64,000 bases of DNA, from NCBI RefSeq assembly GCF_003710865.1, contig NZ_RHHO01000055.1, forward strand, positions 21,033 to 85,032, read 5' to 3'. The notes below the pieces were generated by a model. The model saw only the letters and a program-made list of their open reading frames with translations, had not been told where the DNA came from and did not search any database. This document shows positions 7,667 through 16,302 of the stretch, piece after piece; positions within the stretch are counted from its first letter, which is position 1; each line of letters starts with the position of its first letter. The position numbers were made by a program, and so were the translations under genes. The DNA is from Brevibacillus borstelensis. Lineage in GTDB: Bacteria; Bacillota; Bacilli; Brevibacillales; Brevibacillaceae.

Positions 7667-8518
7667 ATGATAACAAGCAAAACACATCTGGTTGGTTTGT
7701 TCGGTCATCCGGTCTCGCATTCGCAATCGCCGCTCATGCACAACGCCGCTTTTGCAGAAGCGGGATTGGACTATGTATACATGGCTTTTGATGTGGCTCC
7801 CGAGCGTCTGTCTGAAGCGGTGGCAGGGATTCGATCACTTGGAATAAAGGGTGTAAATGTGACGATCCCGCACAAGGTGGCGATCATGCCCATGCTTGAT
7901 GAAATCGATCCGCTTGCAGCGCGCATTGGTGCCGTGAACACAGTAGTAAACCGCGATGGCTATTTGGTCGGCTACAACACAGATGGTCTGGGGTACGTAC
8001 GCTCACTGGTGGAAACGACAGGGATTACGCTGGAACAACAGACAGTGACCATGCTCGGAGCTGGCGGCGCTGCCCGTGCAGTCGCTTTTACGCTGGCGGA
8101 GCGAGGGGTGAAGGAGATCCGGATTATCAACCGTTCCCGCGAAAGGGCGACGCTTTTGGCGGAACACGTAGGAACGATTGTCCCTACGGCTGTCATCGAC
8201 CCGGCCGAAGGCAAGGAAGCCATTGAGGATGCGAGCCTGCTGATCAACACCACGTCCATCGGCATGTATCCGCAAGTGGATGAGATGCCGGTGCAAGAGG
8301 AATGGCTCCATGCCGGACTGATCGTAAGCGACCTGATCTACAACCCTCTGGAGACGCGTCTGTTAAAAGCGGCGAGCTCCCGAGGCGCTCAGGTTCATTC
8401 CGGTATCGGCATGTTTGTCAATCAGGGCGCACTCGCTTTCGAATTATGGACAGGAGAAGCGGCTCCAACTGAGACGATGCGGGAAATTGTCCTGCAGCAG
8501 CTAAGCAAAGCGACCTGA
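7667..8518 (+). CDS. aroE: shikimate dehydrogenase
   Basis: NADPH-dependent reduction of 3-dehydroshikimate to shikimate in aromatic amino-acid synthesis; 283 residues, normal length. The substrate-binding segment [14 protein letters not shown] and the NVTIPHK motif with the catalytic lysine are present. A Rossmann motif GAGGAARA and the NRSRERA segment that recognises NADP follow. ATG 7667 has GGGGAAGGA upstream. It keeps the B. subtilis position between yqeH and yqeI. Confidence 0.96.
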   Translation: MITSKTHLVGLFGHPVSHSQSPLMHNAAFAEAGLDYVYMAFDVAPERLSEAVAGIRSLGIKGVNVTIPHKVAIMPMLDEIDPLAARIGAVNTVVNRDGYLVGYNTDGLGYVRSLVETTGITLEQQTVTMLGAGGAARAVAFTLAERGVKEIRIINRSRERATLLAEHVGTIVPTAVIDPAEGKEAIEDASLLINTTSIGMYPQVDEMPVQEEWLHAGLIVSDLIYNPLETRLLKAASSRGAQVHSGIGMFVNQGALAFELWTGEAAPTETMREIVLQQLSKAT

Positions 8519-8629
8519 AGCACGCTGCACAGATAAATGATGGAAGAATCAGTCGTGCGTCTGCAAATGAGTTAAAATAAAGAAAGCGCACTTCAAGAAC
8601 AACAGATATACACAAAAGGAGATATGTAC

Positions 8630-8920
8630 ATGCTGACCGGCAAGCAAAAACGGTTTTTACGGGCACAAGCCCATCACCTTACCCCGATTTTTCAGGTGGG
8701 CAAAGGCGGCGTCAATGAAAACATGACGAATCAAATCAAAGAGGCGCTGGAGGTCCGCGAACTCATCAAGGTGGCCATTCTGCAAAACAATCTGGACGAC
8801 AAGCATGAAGTAGCCGAAGCTCTGGCGGCGGGAGCAGAAGCGGAGCTGGTGCAGCTCATTGGCCATACGGTCGTGCTGTACAAGGAGTCCAGGGAGAACA
8901 AAACAATCAAACTGCCATAA
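8630..8920 (+). CDS. yqeI: YhbY/CRM-family RNA-binding ribosome assembly protein
   Basis: A 96-residue single CRM domain protein (YhbY in E. coli, YqeI in B. subtilis) that binds pre-50S ribosomal RNA. The family signature is visible in 'LTPIFQVGKGGV', with the GxxG loop and a C-terminal 'GHTVVLYKESRE' strand. An ATG at 8624 sits two bases behind AAAAGGAG, so the ATG at 8630 (spacing eight) is preferred. It is followed after three bases by nadD. Confidence 0.93.
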   Translation: MLTGKQKRFLRAQAHHLTPIFQVGKGGVNENMTNQIKEALEVRELIKVAILQNNLDDKHEVAEALAAGAEAELVQLIGHTVVLYKESRENKTIKLP

Positions 8921-8923
8921 CCG

Positions 8924-9520
8924 ATGGGACAGTCAAAAATCCAAATCGGAATCATGGGAGGCACATTTGATCCCATCCATGCCGGTCACCTTCTGGCCGC
9001 TGAGCAAGCAAGGGAACAAGCGGGGCTGGATGAGGTCTGGTTTATGCCGGCACATATTCCGCCGCACAAGGAACGGGCAGGATTGACCCCAGCCGGCGAT
9101 CGGCTGCGGATGGTAGAGCTTGCTGTGGCGGATCACCCTGCCTTTCGGGCAATCGACATAGAGCTCAAACGTGGCGGTCCATCCTATACCTACGACACGA
9201 TGCGAAGTCTCGTTGAGATGTATCCGGATTGCCAGTTTTCTTTTATCATTGGCGGAGATATGGTAAAAACACTTCGGCAATGGTATCGGATAGACGACTT
9301 GGTCAAAATGGTGCGGTTCATCGGCCTTTCGCGTCCAGGGGCCGAGCTGATAGAAAGTGAATATCGCGATTTTGTGACCTTGGTGGAGATGCCGGCGTGG
9401 GATTTGTCTTCGACACTGATCCGGGAAAAAGCAGCCCGGGGCAAGAGCATTCGTTACCTCGTACCCCCGCCTGTCGAGCGTTATATAAAGGAGTACGGAC
9501 TATATGAGTTGGTTAAATGA
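8924..9520 (+). CDS. nadD: nicotinate-nucleotide adenylyltransferase
   Basis: Converts nicotinate mononucleotide and ATP to deamido-NAD; 198 residues. The nucleotidyltransferase motif GGTFDPIHAGH is near the N-terminus, and the SSTLIR motif (ISSTxIR of the family) sits near residue 165. The start has no clear ribosome site and lies three bases after yqeI, so translation is probably coupled. The end overlaps yqeK by 17 bases. Confidence 0.95.
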   Translation: MGQSKIQIGIMGGTFDPIHAGHLLAAEQAREQAGLDEVWFMPAHIPPHKERAGLTPAGDRLRMVELAVADHPAFRAIDIELKRGGPSYTYDTMRSLVEMYPDCQFSFIIGGDMVKTLRQWYRIDDLVKMVRFIGLSRPGAELIESEYRDFVTLVEMPAWDLSSTLIREKAARGKSIRYLVPPPVERYIKEYGLYELVK

Positions 9521-10082
9521 TCGGGAAGCGCTTCTCAGCCAAGTCCGCGCCCAAATGCACGAGAAGCGGTATCAGCATACGCTGGGCGTGGCCGGAACTG
9601 CCAGACAGCTGGCGCTTCAGTATGGGGCAGACCCCGATAAAGCCGAACTGGCGGGTTTTTTGCACGACTACTGCAAATGCTGGCCGGTTGAAAGGATGCG
9701 TGACGTTCTCATTCGTCACGATCTCCCCGCCGACCTTTTGAACGGGGACAAGGAGCTGTGGCATTCATTTGCCGGAGCAATCGTCATCCAGACGGAGATG
9801 AATGTCTCCGACCCGGACATCATCCAGGCCGTTCGCTACCATACAACGGGCCGGGTCGGGATGACGCTGTTAGAAAAAATCGTTTGTGTGGCAGACTATA
9901 TAGAACCAAACCGAATCTTTCCCGGTGTTGAAACGATTCGCAGCTTGGCGTCGCAAGATCTGGATAAAGCTTTGGCGCAAGCTCTCGGCAGTACGATTCA
10001 ACATTTGATCCAGCAGAAAAAAACGGTGTATCCATTGACACTGTTGGCATATAACGATCTCGTATCCGGACTGGATACATAA
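9504..10082 (+). CDS. yqeK: HD-domain hydrolase YqeK (diadenosine tetraphosphatase family)
   Basis: Metal-dependent HD phosphohydrolase of 192 residues. Metal ligands are visible as the His in YQHTLGV, the HD pair in FLHDYC, a later His in LWHSFAG and the Asp in VADYIEPNR. Members of this family split Ap4A to ADP symmetrically. Ribosome site AAAGGAG lies inside the end of nadD. The nadD-yqeK-rsfS order is widely conserved. Confidence 0.94.
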   Translation: MSWLNDREALLSQVRAQMHEKRYQHTLGVAGTARQLALQYGADPDKAELAGFLHDYCKCWPVERMRDVLIRHDLPADLLNGDKELWHSFAGAIVIQTEMNVSDPDIIQAVRYHTTGRVGMTLLEKIVCVADYIEPNRIFPGVETIRSLASQDLDKALAQALGSTIQHLIQQKKTVYPLTLLAYNDLVSGLDT

Positions 10083-10093
10083 GGAGGAGTTTC

Positions 10094-10450
10094 ATGGTTA
10101 AAACAGTAGAAGCCCTGGCAAGACTGGTGGCAAAGGCGGCAGAGGACAAGAAGGCGGAAAATCTGATCATCATGGACATCAGCAAGCTGTCCGTCATTGC
10201 GGATTATTTCATGATTTGCCACGGGAACAATGAACGGCAAGTACAAGCAATCGTTTCCGAGATCCGTGATCAGGCTCACAAGAACGGTTACAAGGTACGC
10301 GGCATTGAGGGAGCAGACGAAGGACGCTGGGTGCTTGTCGACCTGGAGGATGTCGTCATCCACGTATTCCATCGCGAAGACCGCGAGTTTTACAATCTCG
10401 AGCGGCTGTGGGCCGAAGCCCCTATCGTCCAATTTGGAGAGGAAGGCTGA
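10094..10450 (+). CDS. rsfS: ribosomal silencing factor RsfS
   Basis: A 118-residue single-domain protein that binds L14 on the 50S subunit and blocks subunit joining under starvation. Family segments such as 'AEDKKAENLIIMDI' and 'GxDEGRWVLVDLEDVVIHVF' are clear. AAGGAGGAG precedes the ATG by about six bases. It lies between yqeK and yqeM as in B. subtilis. Confidence 0.95.
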   Translation: MVKTVEALARLVAKAAEDKKAENLIIMDISKLSVIADYFMICHGNNERQVQAIVSEIRDQAHKNGYKVRGIEGADEGRWVLVDLEDVVIHVFHREDREFYNLERLWAEAPIVQFGEEG

Positions 10451-10455
10451 GGTAA

Positions 10456-11199
10456 ATGGCGTATGGGCAAATGGCGGTTGTCTACGACAGGCTGATGACC
10501 GACTCCCCTTACGATCAGTGGCTCGATTGGGCAGAGGGTGTCTGGACCAGGAAAGGGAAGCCGCGTCAAGTCATTGACCTCGGCTGCGGGACCGGAAGCA
10601 TCGCCATTCCCCTGGCAAAAAGAGGGTATCTGGTGACAGGAGTTGATCTGTCTGCTGACATGCTTGCAGTAGCGTACGACAAGATGAGGCGGGAGCAGGC
10701 CCAAGTCAAATGGGTCGAACAGGACATGCGCGAACTGGCATTGCCCAAGACAGACAGTGTCTTGTCCTTTTGCGACTCGCTCAGCTACTTGACGGAAGAA
10801 GAGGACGTGAAACGGACATTTTCTCTCGTCTTCGAGCATCTGCATCCAGGCGGGACCTTTTTGTTCGACGTGCACAGTCCATACAAAATCCTGCACGGTT
10901 TTGGAGACCAGACCTTTACTCTGGCCGAAGAGGAAGTTTCGTACATTTGGCAATGTTTCTGCGATCCGCTGCGGCTCGAGGTAGCGCATGAACTGACCTT
11001 TTTTCTGCGGCAGGAAAACGGCTTGTACGAACGTATCGAGGAAGTGCATGAGCAGAGGGCGTATCAGCCATATGAGCTTGCTCGCTGGCTGATGGAGACC
11101 GGCTTTGTCGATGTGGAAATAACGGCCGATTTTAGCGGCCAGCCACCGCAAGAGACGAGTGAGCGTTTGTTTTTCTCGGCTTGCCGTCCGCGAGATTGA
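10456..11199 (+). CDS. yqeM: class I SAM-dependent methyltransferase YqeM
   Basis: A 247-residue methyltransferase with motif I 'VIDLGCGTGSIAIPLA' followed by the acidic GVDLSADML strand end, giving a standard SAM site. Substrate unknown. It starts five bases after rsfS and closes the yqeG operon. Its stop codon overlaps the -35 box of the leuS promoter, so the next unit is packed against it. Confidence 0.9.
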   Translation: MAYGQMAVVYDRLMTDSPYDQWLDWAEGVWTRKGKPRQVIDLGCGTGSIAIPLAKRGYLVTGVDLSADMLAVAYDKMRREQAQVKWVEQDMRELALPKTDSVLSFCDSLSYLTEEEDVKRTFSLVFEHLHPGGTFLFDVHSPYKILHGFGDQTFTLAEEEVSYIWQCFCDPLRLEVAHELTFFLRQENGLYERIEEVHEQRAYQPYELARWLMETGFVDVEITADFSGQPPQETSERLFFSACRPRD

Positions 11200-11225
11200 C
11201 AGCATTGGCATTGATTGTCTATAAT
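11196..11225 (+). promoter_or_regulatory. sigma-A promoter of the leuS T-box leader
   Basis: A consensus TTGACA at 11196-11201 and TATAAT at 11220-11225 are 18 bp apart. Transcription would start near 11232, just before the conserved start of T-box stem I. Confidence 0.8.
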
Positions 11226-11231
11226 CGAAAG

Positions 11232-11580
11232 TACAACCACAAACAAGGAATGCGTTGATGAGGAGTAGTACGAAAGTGAAACGGCAAAAGAGAGTTGACG
11301 GCAGGTGAAAGTCAACCCGTCCCTTTCCGAACTCGCCTCGAAGCACTCTGCCTGAAGACCGTCCAGTAGGAGCGGTTGCGTAAGGGGGAGCGTCTATCCA
11401 CGATACGGATTTTTCAAGCGGGTGAGCTTATGATTGCAAGCATCAGGACTTCTGCTTTGTGTGAAGCAAAGCGATGATCGGTGTGCCGTCTGTTCACCAA
11501 TGTGGGTGGTACCGCGGGAGCGTATATAATCCTCTCGTCCCTTTTCGTTTCGCGATTGGGGGCGGGAGGTTTTTATTTTT
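11232..11580 (+). promoter_or_regulatory. T-box riboswitch (leucine) with terminator
   Basis: The T-box core TGGGTGGTACCGCGG is at about 11502-11517; the TGGT of the bulge matches an ACCA acceptor end. A CTC leucine triplet at 11332-11334, in the sequence GAACTCG, is the best candidate specifier. The leader ends in a terminator whose arms CCTCTCGTCCC (11531-11541) and GGGGCGGGAGG (11559-11569) are followed by TTTTTATTTTT. Uncharged tRNA-Leu would stabilise the antiterminator and allow leuS expression. The specifier position is inferred by eye rather than by folding. Confidence 0.9.
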
Positions 11581-11656
11581 TATTGAAGTGGCCCTCTTCT
11601 TCTTAATGGGCGAAGCATCTGTTTGTTTTCATGAATCTACGATAGGAGTGCAAATC

Positions 11657-14074
11657 ATGGCTTACAATCATCAGGAAATCGAAAAGAAATGGCAGACGTA
11701 TTGGGAAGAGAATAAAACCTTTAAAACGCTGGATGATCCGAGCAAGAAGAAGTTTTATGCTCTCGACATGTTCCCGTATCCATCCGGAGCAGGCCTTCAC
11801 GTAGGACACCCGGAAGGCTATACCGCGACGGATATTTTGTCCCGGATGAAACGGATGCAAGGCTACAATGTCCTGCACCCGATGGGATGGGATGCGTTCG
11901 GGCTGCCTGCTGAGCAATATGCGCTGGACACGGGCAACGACCCGGCAGAGTTTACGGAGCGCAACATCGATACGTTCCGCCGTCAAATTAAATCTCTTGG
12001 TTTTTCTTACGATTGGGACCGTGAAATCAATACAACCGATCCTGCTTATTACAAATGGACACAGTGGATTTTTACCAAGCTGTATGAGCATGGCCTGGCG
12101 TATATCGACGAAGTTGCCGTGAACTGGTGCCCAGCATTGGGAACAGTTCTGGCCAACGAAGAGGTAATTGACGGGAAAAGTGAGCGCGGAGGACATCCGG
12201 TAGAACGCCGTCCGATGAAACAGTGGGTACTGAAAATCACCAAGTATGCTGATCGTCTGCTGGAAGATTTGGAGGAGCTTGATTGGCCGGAAAGCATCAA
12301 AGAAATGCAGCGCAACTGGATTGGCCGCTCTGAAGGCGCTGAGGTTGTCTTTTCCGTTGACGGCCACGACGAGACCTTCACTGTCTTCACGACCCGCCCG
12401 GACACTTTGTACGGCGCTACCTTCGCAGTGCTTGCTCCGGAGCACAAGCTGGTGGAGAAAATTACAACACCGGAACAAAAGCAGGCAGTTGAAGACTACC
12501 TGGAGCAAGCCAAACGGAAAAGCGATTTGGAGCGTACAGACCTGGCCAAGGAAAAAACGGGCGTGTTTACAGGTGCGTACGCAATCAATCCGGTAAATGG
12601 AGAAAAACTGCCGATCTGGATTGCCGACTACGTCCTGATCAGTTACGGTACCGGTTCTGTAATGGCTGTTCCCGCTCACGATGAGCGCGACTATGAATTT
12701 GCGCAAGCATACAATCTGCCGATCAAGGAAGTAATCCGCGGCGGAGATGTATCCAAGCAAGCGTATACGGGCGATGGGGAGCACATCAACTCCGGCTTCC
12801 TGGATGGATTGAACAAGGAACAGGCAATCAGTAAAATGATTGAATGGCTGGAGGAGAACAACAAAGGAAAACGAAAAGTAACCTTCCGCCTGCGCGATTG
12901 GCTGTTTAGCCGCCAGCGTTATTGGGGAGAGCCGATTCCGATCATCCACCTGGAGGACGGAACGATGAAGGTAGTGCCGGAAGCAGAGCTGCCGGTCGTC
13001 CTGCCGAAGACGAAGGAAATCAAGCCTTCCGGAACAGGCGAGTCGCCGCTGGCCAACATCAGCGAGTGGGTGAACATCGTCGATCCGGAAACGGGGATGA
13101 AAGCCCGTCGGGAAACCAATACGATGCCACAGTGGGCAGGTAGCTGCTGGTACTTCCTGCGCTTTATCGACCCACACAACGACAAGGCATTTGCCGATCC
13201 GGAAAAGCTGAAGGAATGGCTCCCGATCGACATTTACATCGGCGGTGCGGAACACGCGGTTCTTCATCTGCTGTATGCTCGTTTCTGGCACAAATTCCTC
13301 TACGATATCGGCGTTGTACCGACGAAGGAGCCGTTCCAGAAGCTGTTCAACCAGGGCATGATTTTGGGTGAAAACAACGAGAAGATGAGCAAATCCAAAG
13401 GCAATGTCGTCAACCCGGACGAAATCGTTCACAGCCACGGTGCCGACACATTGCGCCTGTACGAAATGTTCATGGGTCCGCTCGACGCCTCTATCGCTTG
13501 GTCGACAAAAGGGCTCGACGGCGCACGCCGCTTCCTTGACCGCGTCTGGAGATTGTACGTAGATGACAATGGCGCGTTGAACACGAAAATCTCTCCAAAG
13601 GCTGACCTGCAACCGCTTGAGCGGGTGTATCATCAGACTGTGAAAAAAGTGACGGAGGATTACGAGAACCTTCGTTTCAATACCGGTATTTCGCAGCTAA
13701 TGGTCTTCATCAATGAAGCGTACCGCGCTGAAGCTCTGCCAAAAACCTACATGGAAGGCTTCGTGAAGATGTTGGCTCCGATTGCTCCTCACATTTGTGA
13801 AGAGCTGTGGGAAAAACTGGGCCACAAGGAAACACTGTCCTACGAGCCATGGCCAGAATATGATGAGTCCAAGCTGGTAGAGGATGAAGTGGAGATCGTC
13901 CTGCAAATTAACGGTAAAAACCGGGAAAAACTGCTCATTCCAGCTGATGCGACCAAAGAGCAAATGGAAGAAATGGCTGGAAACAATGAGACGATCAAAG
14001 AGCTGATCGAAGGCAAGACAATCGTCAAAGTAATTGCAGTACCAGGAAAACTGGTAAATATCGTCGTTCGTTAA
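11657..14074 (+). CDS. leuS: leucyl-tRNA synthetase
   Basis: Class I aminoacyl-tRNA synthetase of about 805 residues, normal bacterial length. The HIGH signature appears as HVGH in '[16 protein letters not shown]', and KMSKS is intact in EKMSKSKGN. The large CP1 editing insertion contains TTRPDTLYG, used for hydrolysis of mischarged tRNA. A C-terminal anticodon-binding and tail domain follows. The open frame extends upstream into the T-box leader, but ATG 11657 with TAGGAG is the real start. The gene is inserted here between yqeM and comER, unlike B. subtilis. Confidence 0.97.
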   Translation: MAYNHQEIEKKWQTYWEENKTFKTLDDPSKKKFYALDMFPYPSGAGLHVGHPEGYTATDILSRMKRMQGYNVLHPMGWDAFGLPAEQYALDTGNDPAEFTERNIDTFRRQIKSLGFSYDWDREINTTDPAYYKWTQWIFTKLYEHGLAYIDEVAVNWCPALGTVLANEEVIDGKSERGGHPVERRPMKQWVLKITKYADRLLEDLEELDWPESIKEMQRNWIGRSEGAEVVFSVDGHDETFTVFTTRPDTLYGATFAVLAPEHKLVEKITTPEQKQAVEDYLEQAKRKSDLERTDLAKEKTGVFTGAYAINPVNGEKLPIWIADYVLISYGTGSVMAVPAHDERDYEFAQAYNLPIKEVIRGGDVSKQAYTGDGEHINSGFLDGLNKEQAISKMIEWLEENNKGKRKVTFRLRDWLFSRQRYWGEPIPIIHLEDGTMKVVPEAELPVVLPKTKEIKPSGTGESPLANISEWVNIVDPETGMKARRETNTMPQWAGSCWYFLRFIDPHNDKAFADPEKLKEWLPIDIYIGGAEHAVLHLLYARFWHKFLYDIGVVPTKEPFQKLFNQGMILGENNEKMSKSKGNVVNPDEIVHSHGADTLRLYEMFMGPLDASIAWSTKGLDGARRFLDRVWRLYVDDNGALNTKISPKADLQPLERVYHQTVKKVTEDYENLRFNTGISQLMVFINEAYRAEALPKTYMEGFVKMLAPIAPHICEELWEKLGHKETLSYEPWPEYDESKLVEDEVEIVLQINGKNREKLLIPADATKEQMEEMAGNNETIKELIEGKTIVKVIAVPGKLVNIVVR

Positions 14075-14090
14075 GAAAGTGCCAAGGAAG

Positions 14091-14126
14091 AGGAACGGAG
14101 CCATTCAAAAGGCTTCGTTCCTTTTT
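14091..14126. terminator. terminator between leuS and comER
   Basis: AGGAACGGAGCC pairs with GGCTTCGTTCCT (one G-T), then TTTTT on the plus strand. It ends leuS and sits just before the 3' end of the convergent comER gene. Confidence 0.8.
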
Positions 14127-14133
14127 CTATGCT

Positions 14134-14994
14134 TCAAGACGAAGGGAGGCCGTTGCCATTGGCTGGCGGTACTGTTCGCAACTGGATTTTCACCATTTCC
14201 ACGTCTTCTGCAAATTTGGAATGGGTGCGTCGGAATACCTCGCGAAAAACGCCGGGAATGCCGTTCTGAAGGGCTATAAGACCTTCGCCTGTAATCCCTC
14301 CGGGTACACAAACACGCTTTTCGAGAGCCTGGAAGGAGAACATCTCCTTTTTAAACAACTCCCCCATTCCAATGATCATTTGCATGGCCAAATGGGAGGC
14401 AGCTTCTTCCGAAATGCCGGTCTCTTCCATAGCGTCATTAATCATATGGCGAAGAATGTAGCTGACAAAAGCCGGGCCGCAGCTGGTAATATCGGAGGCC
14501 ACCCGCAAAAATGGCTCTGGCACCTCTACCGGTTGACTGATGCTAGAAAAGAGATGAAGGATCTTGTCACGCCACTCGGGGGTAATGCGCATGCCGAATT
14601 CGCATAAACTGACGCCGCTGCCTGCGGCATTGGTAATGCTGGGGACCACTCTGGCAACCGGGCAGGGAACGAGCGACTCCAAATGCTCCAATGAAACAGG
14701 GCTCGTGATGGTGATTAAAAGATGATCCGAAGTCAACCAATCGCGGAGTTCAACAAGGACCTTGCTGTATTCAGACGGCTTGATGCACAGCAGCAGCACG
14801 GCGGCTTCCTTTGCCACTTGGGCATTGCTCGTGGCGACGACCAGACCGGGGTGACGGTCGGCAATTTTTTCTGCTTTGGCGACCGTCCGGTTGTAAGCGA
14901 TAAATTGGCTGGGAGACAAGGCTTTGGCCGCAATCAGGGCATCGATCAATAGACTGCCCATGCTGCCCGTTCCAACAACGCCGATCCTTTCCAT
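14134..14994 (-). CDS. comER: late competence protein ComER (pyrroline-5-carboxylate reductase-like)
   Basis: NAD(P)-binding protein of 286 residues related to ProC. The Rossmann motif GVVGTGSMGS is at the N-terminus, and a ProC-like helical C-terminal domain follows. In B. subtilis comER lies divergent from comEA-comEC; here it is downstream of comEA on the same strand. ATG 14994 has GGGAGGAAA upstream. The role in competence is unclear even in the model organism, and a metabolic reductase role is equally possible. Confidence 0.85.
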   Translation of the reverse strand: MERIGVVGTGSMGSLLIDALIAAKALSPSQFIAYNRTVAKAEKIADRHPGLVVATSNAQVAKEAAVLLLCIKPSEYSKVLVELRDWLTSDHLLITITSPVSLEHLESLVPCPVARVVPSITNAAGSGVSLCEFGMRITPEWRDKILHLFSSISQPVEVPEPFLRVASDITSCGPAFVSYILRHMINDAMEETGISEEAASHLAMQMIIGMGELFKKEMFSFQALEKRVCVPGGITGEGLIALQNGIPGVFREVFRRTHSKFAEDVEMVKIQLRTVPPANGNGLPSS

Positions 14995-15061
14995 AGGAAT
15001 TTCCTCCCTCTACTCATTCTCCCCCCATTCTATGAGATGACGAGCCCGTTCATGCTCCTTC

Positions 15062-15979
15062 TTACTGGATGCGGATCTGATCCTTCATCCGCTCGTAGAT
15101 TTTCGCCCCGATCCCGCTGATTTGCTTGAGCTCATCCGGAGAGCGGAATCCTCCCTTTTTTGTTCTGTATTCCAAAATGGCCTTTGCGCGAGATTCACCG
15201 ACACCTGGCAGCGTCATCAATTCCTCCAGGGTGGCCGTATTCACATTGACCCCCTTGCCGGCGGCGGAAGGAGAGGCGCTTCCGGAGCCTGAGCCCGAAG
15301 CGGAAGCGGAGGCAGAGGGGGAGACGGCGGAAGCCACATCTTGTTGTGAACAAGCAGAGGCGGCTCCTTTTACAGGAATGAGAATGGCGCTTCCGTCAGT
15401 CAATTTTTCCGCAAGATTGATTCGTTCCACGTCTCCGTCGGGAAGTGTTCCTCCTGCTTTTTCGATCGCGTCCGCCACTCTTGCTCCCGGCTCCAAAGCA
15501 TAAAGCCCGGGGTGCTTTACTTTTCCTTTGACATCTACATAGAGGAGAGGAGGGGAAGCGCCAGTCCTCCCGCTGCCGTTGGAGGAAGCACTGGCTGAAG
15601 GAGCACTGCCAGAAGAAGCACTGCCAGAAGAAGCACCGCCAGAAGAAACGCTCCCTGAAGAGGTGCCGCCTAAAGAGACACCTTCTGACGAAGCACCAGC
15701 ACCCGATAACGCCGTGTATGGACTGCCTGCCCGGTGCACCCCCATTTCTGATACAACTCCGCCTTGCTGTTGGGGATTGGAGACGGCAGCAGGCAGTAAC
15801 GACTCGGATGAAGCAAGCGTTATATCCGATTCGTTGGCCGACGCCACCTCCTGAAACGGACTGCCCGCGTGCACCGTATTTTGTTGTGCTCTGTAGATCC
15901 AAAAACTTACTCCTGCAAAGACAACCGCGAGACTTATGAGTATGTACCGGCGATAGCGCTCCCACAAGTCATACAGCAT
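15062..15979 (-). CDS. comEA: competence DNA receptor ComEA
   Basis: Membrane-anchored double-stranded DNA receptor for transformation, about 305 residues. A single N-terminal transmembrane segment (YILISLAVVFAGVSFWIY) is followed by a long Ser/Gly/Ala linker. Next comes an SLBB-type domain (LLYVDVKGKVKHPGLYAL), a second Ser/Gly linker, and a C-terminal helix-hairpin-helix domain (NVNTATLEELMTLPGVG). The start at 15979 is chosen because GGAGGTG precedes it; upstream in-frame codons have no such site. The linkers are unusually long. comEB is absent, and comEA is separated from and opposite to comEC. Confidence 0.92.
   Translation of the reverse strand: MLYDLWERYRRYILISLAVVFAGVSFWIYRAQQNTVHAGSPFQEVASANESDITLASSESLLPAAVSNPQQQGGVVSEMGVHRAGSPYTALSGAGASSEGVSLGGTSSGSVSSGGASSGSASSGSAPSASASSNGSGRTGASPPLLYVDVKGKVKHPGLYALEPGARVADAIEKAGGTLPDGDVERINLAEKLTDGSAILIPVKGAASACSQQDVASAVSPSASASASGSGSGSASPSAAGKGVNVNTATLEELMTLPGVGESRAKAILEYRTKKGGFRSPDELKQISGIGAKIYERMKDQIRIQ
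15570..15700 (-). repeat. 15-bp imperfect tandem repeat inside comEA
   Basis: Repeated AGAAGCACTGCCAGA-type units encode a Ser-Ser-Gly-x-Ala pattern in the periplasm-like linker of ComEA. Two to three units are near identical and the flanks are decayed copies. The 15-base period keeps frame, so copy number could vary without breaking the gene. Confidence 0.6.
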
Positions 15980-16041
15980 GTAAACACCTCCGTGATATGC
16001 AGGCATATTTGATGGACTGCCTGCATCTACAGGCATCCTAC

Positions 16042-16171
16042 GAAATGACAGCGGGAGTACGCAAATTTTTCGAAAAATGCAGCCAGTATCGGAAAAATGA
16101 AGCGAGTATCGGAAAATTGGAGCGATTATAGGAAAAATGCTGCGAGTATAGGAAAGCTAAGGGAGAATTCC
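16042..16171. repeat. 20-bp tandem repeat cluster
   Basis: Units of exactly 20 bases start at 16072, 16092, 16112, 16132 and, more decayed, 16152. Examples are GAAAAATGAAGCGAGTATCG and GAAAAATGCTGCGAGTATAG. A further related unit is at 16042-16061, separated by a 10-base insert. The cluster lies between comEA and asnB, both on the minus strand, in the 323-base gap that holds no gene. Confidence 0.75.
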
Positions 16172-16181
16172 CGGGAAAAAG

Positions 16182-16224
16182 AAAAAGGCCCGCCCGTCAT
16201 ACGACGAGCGAAGCCTGTAATGAT
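16182..16224 (-). terminator. terminator of asnB
   Basis: On the minus strand an interrupted stem around CGCTCGT and ACGGGCG with outer AGGC/GCCT pairs is followed by TTTTTCTTTTT. It lies about 80 bases past the asnB stop codon. Confidence 0.65.
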
Positions 16225-16302
16225 TTTGAATACGCTGCGACTGCAGCAGCGAAAGCGGGTGTTACTTGCAAGCCTTTCGCTTAGCCAATCCTCCTCAGTC
16301 TG

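Noticed and set aside
11603..13633. 676-codon open frame antisense to leuS
   Set aside because: Shadow of the leuS coding frame; no family features and no start signal.
14734..14950. Plus-strand open frames opposite comER
   Set aside because: Out-of-frame shadows of comER with no start signals.
16042..16171. CRISPR array
   Set aside because: The units abut without spacers and differ from one another; no cas gene is near.
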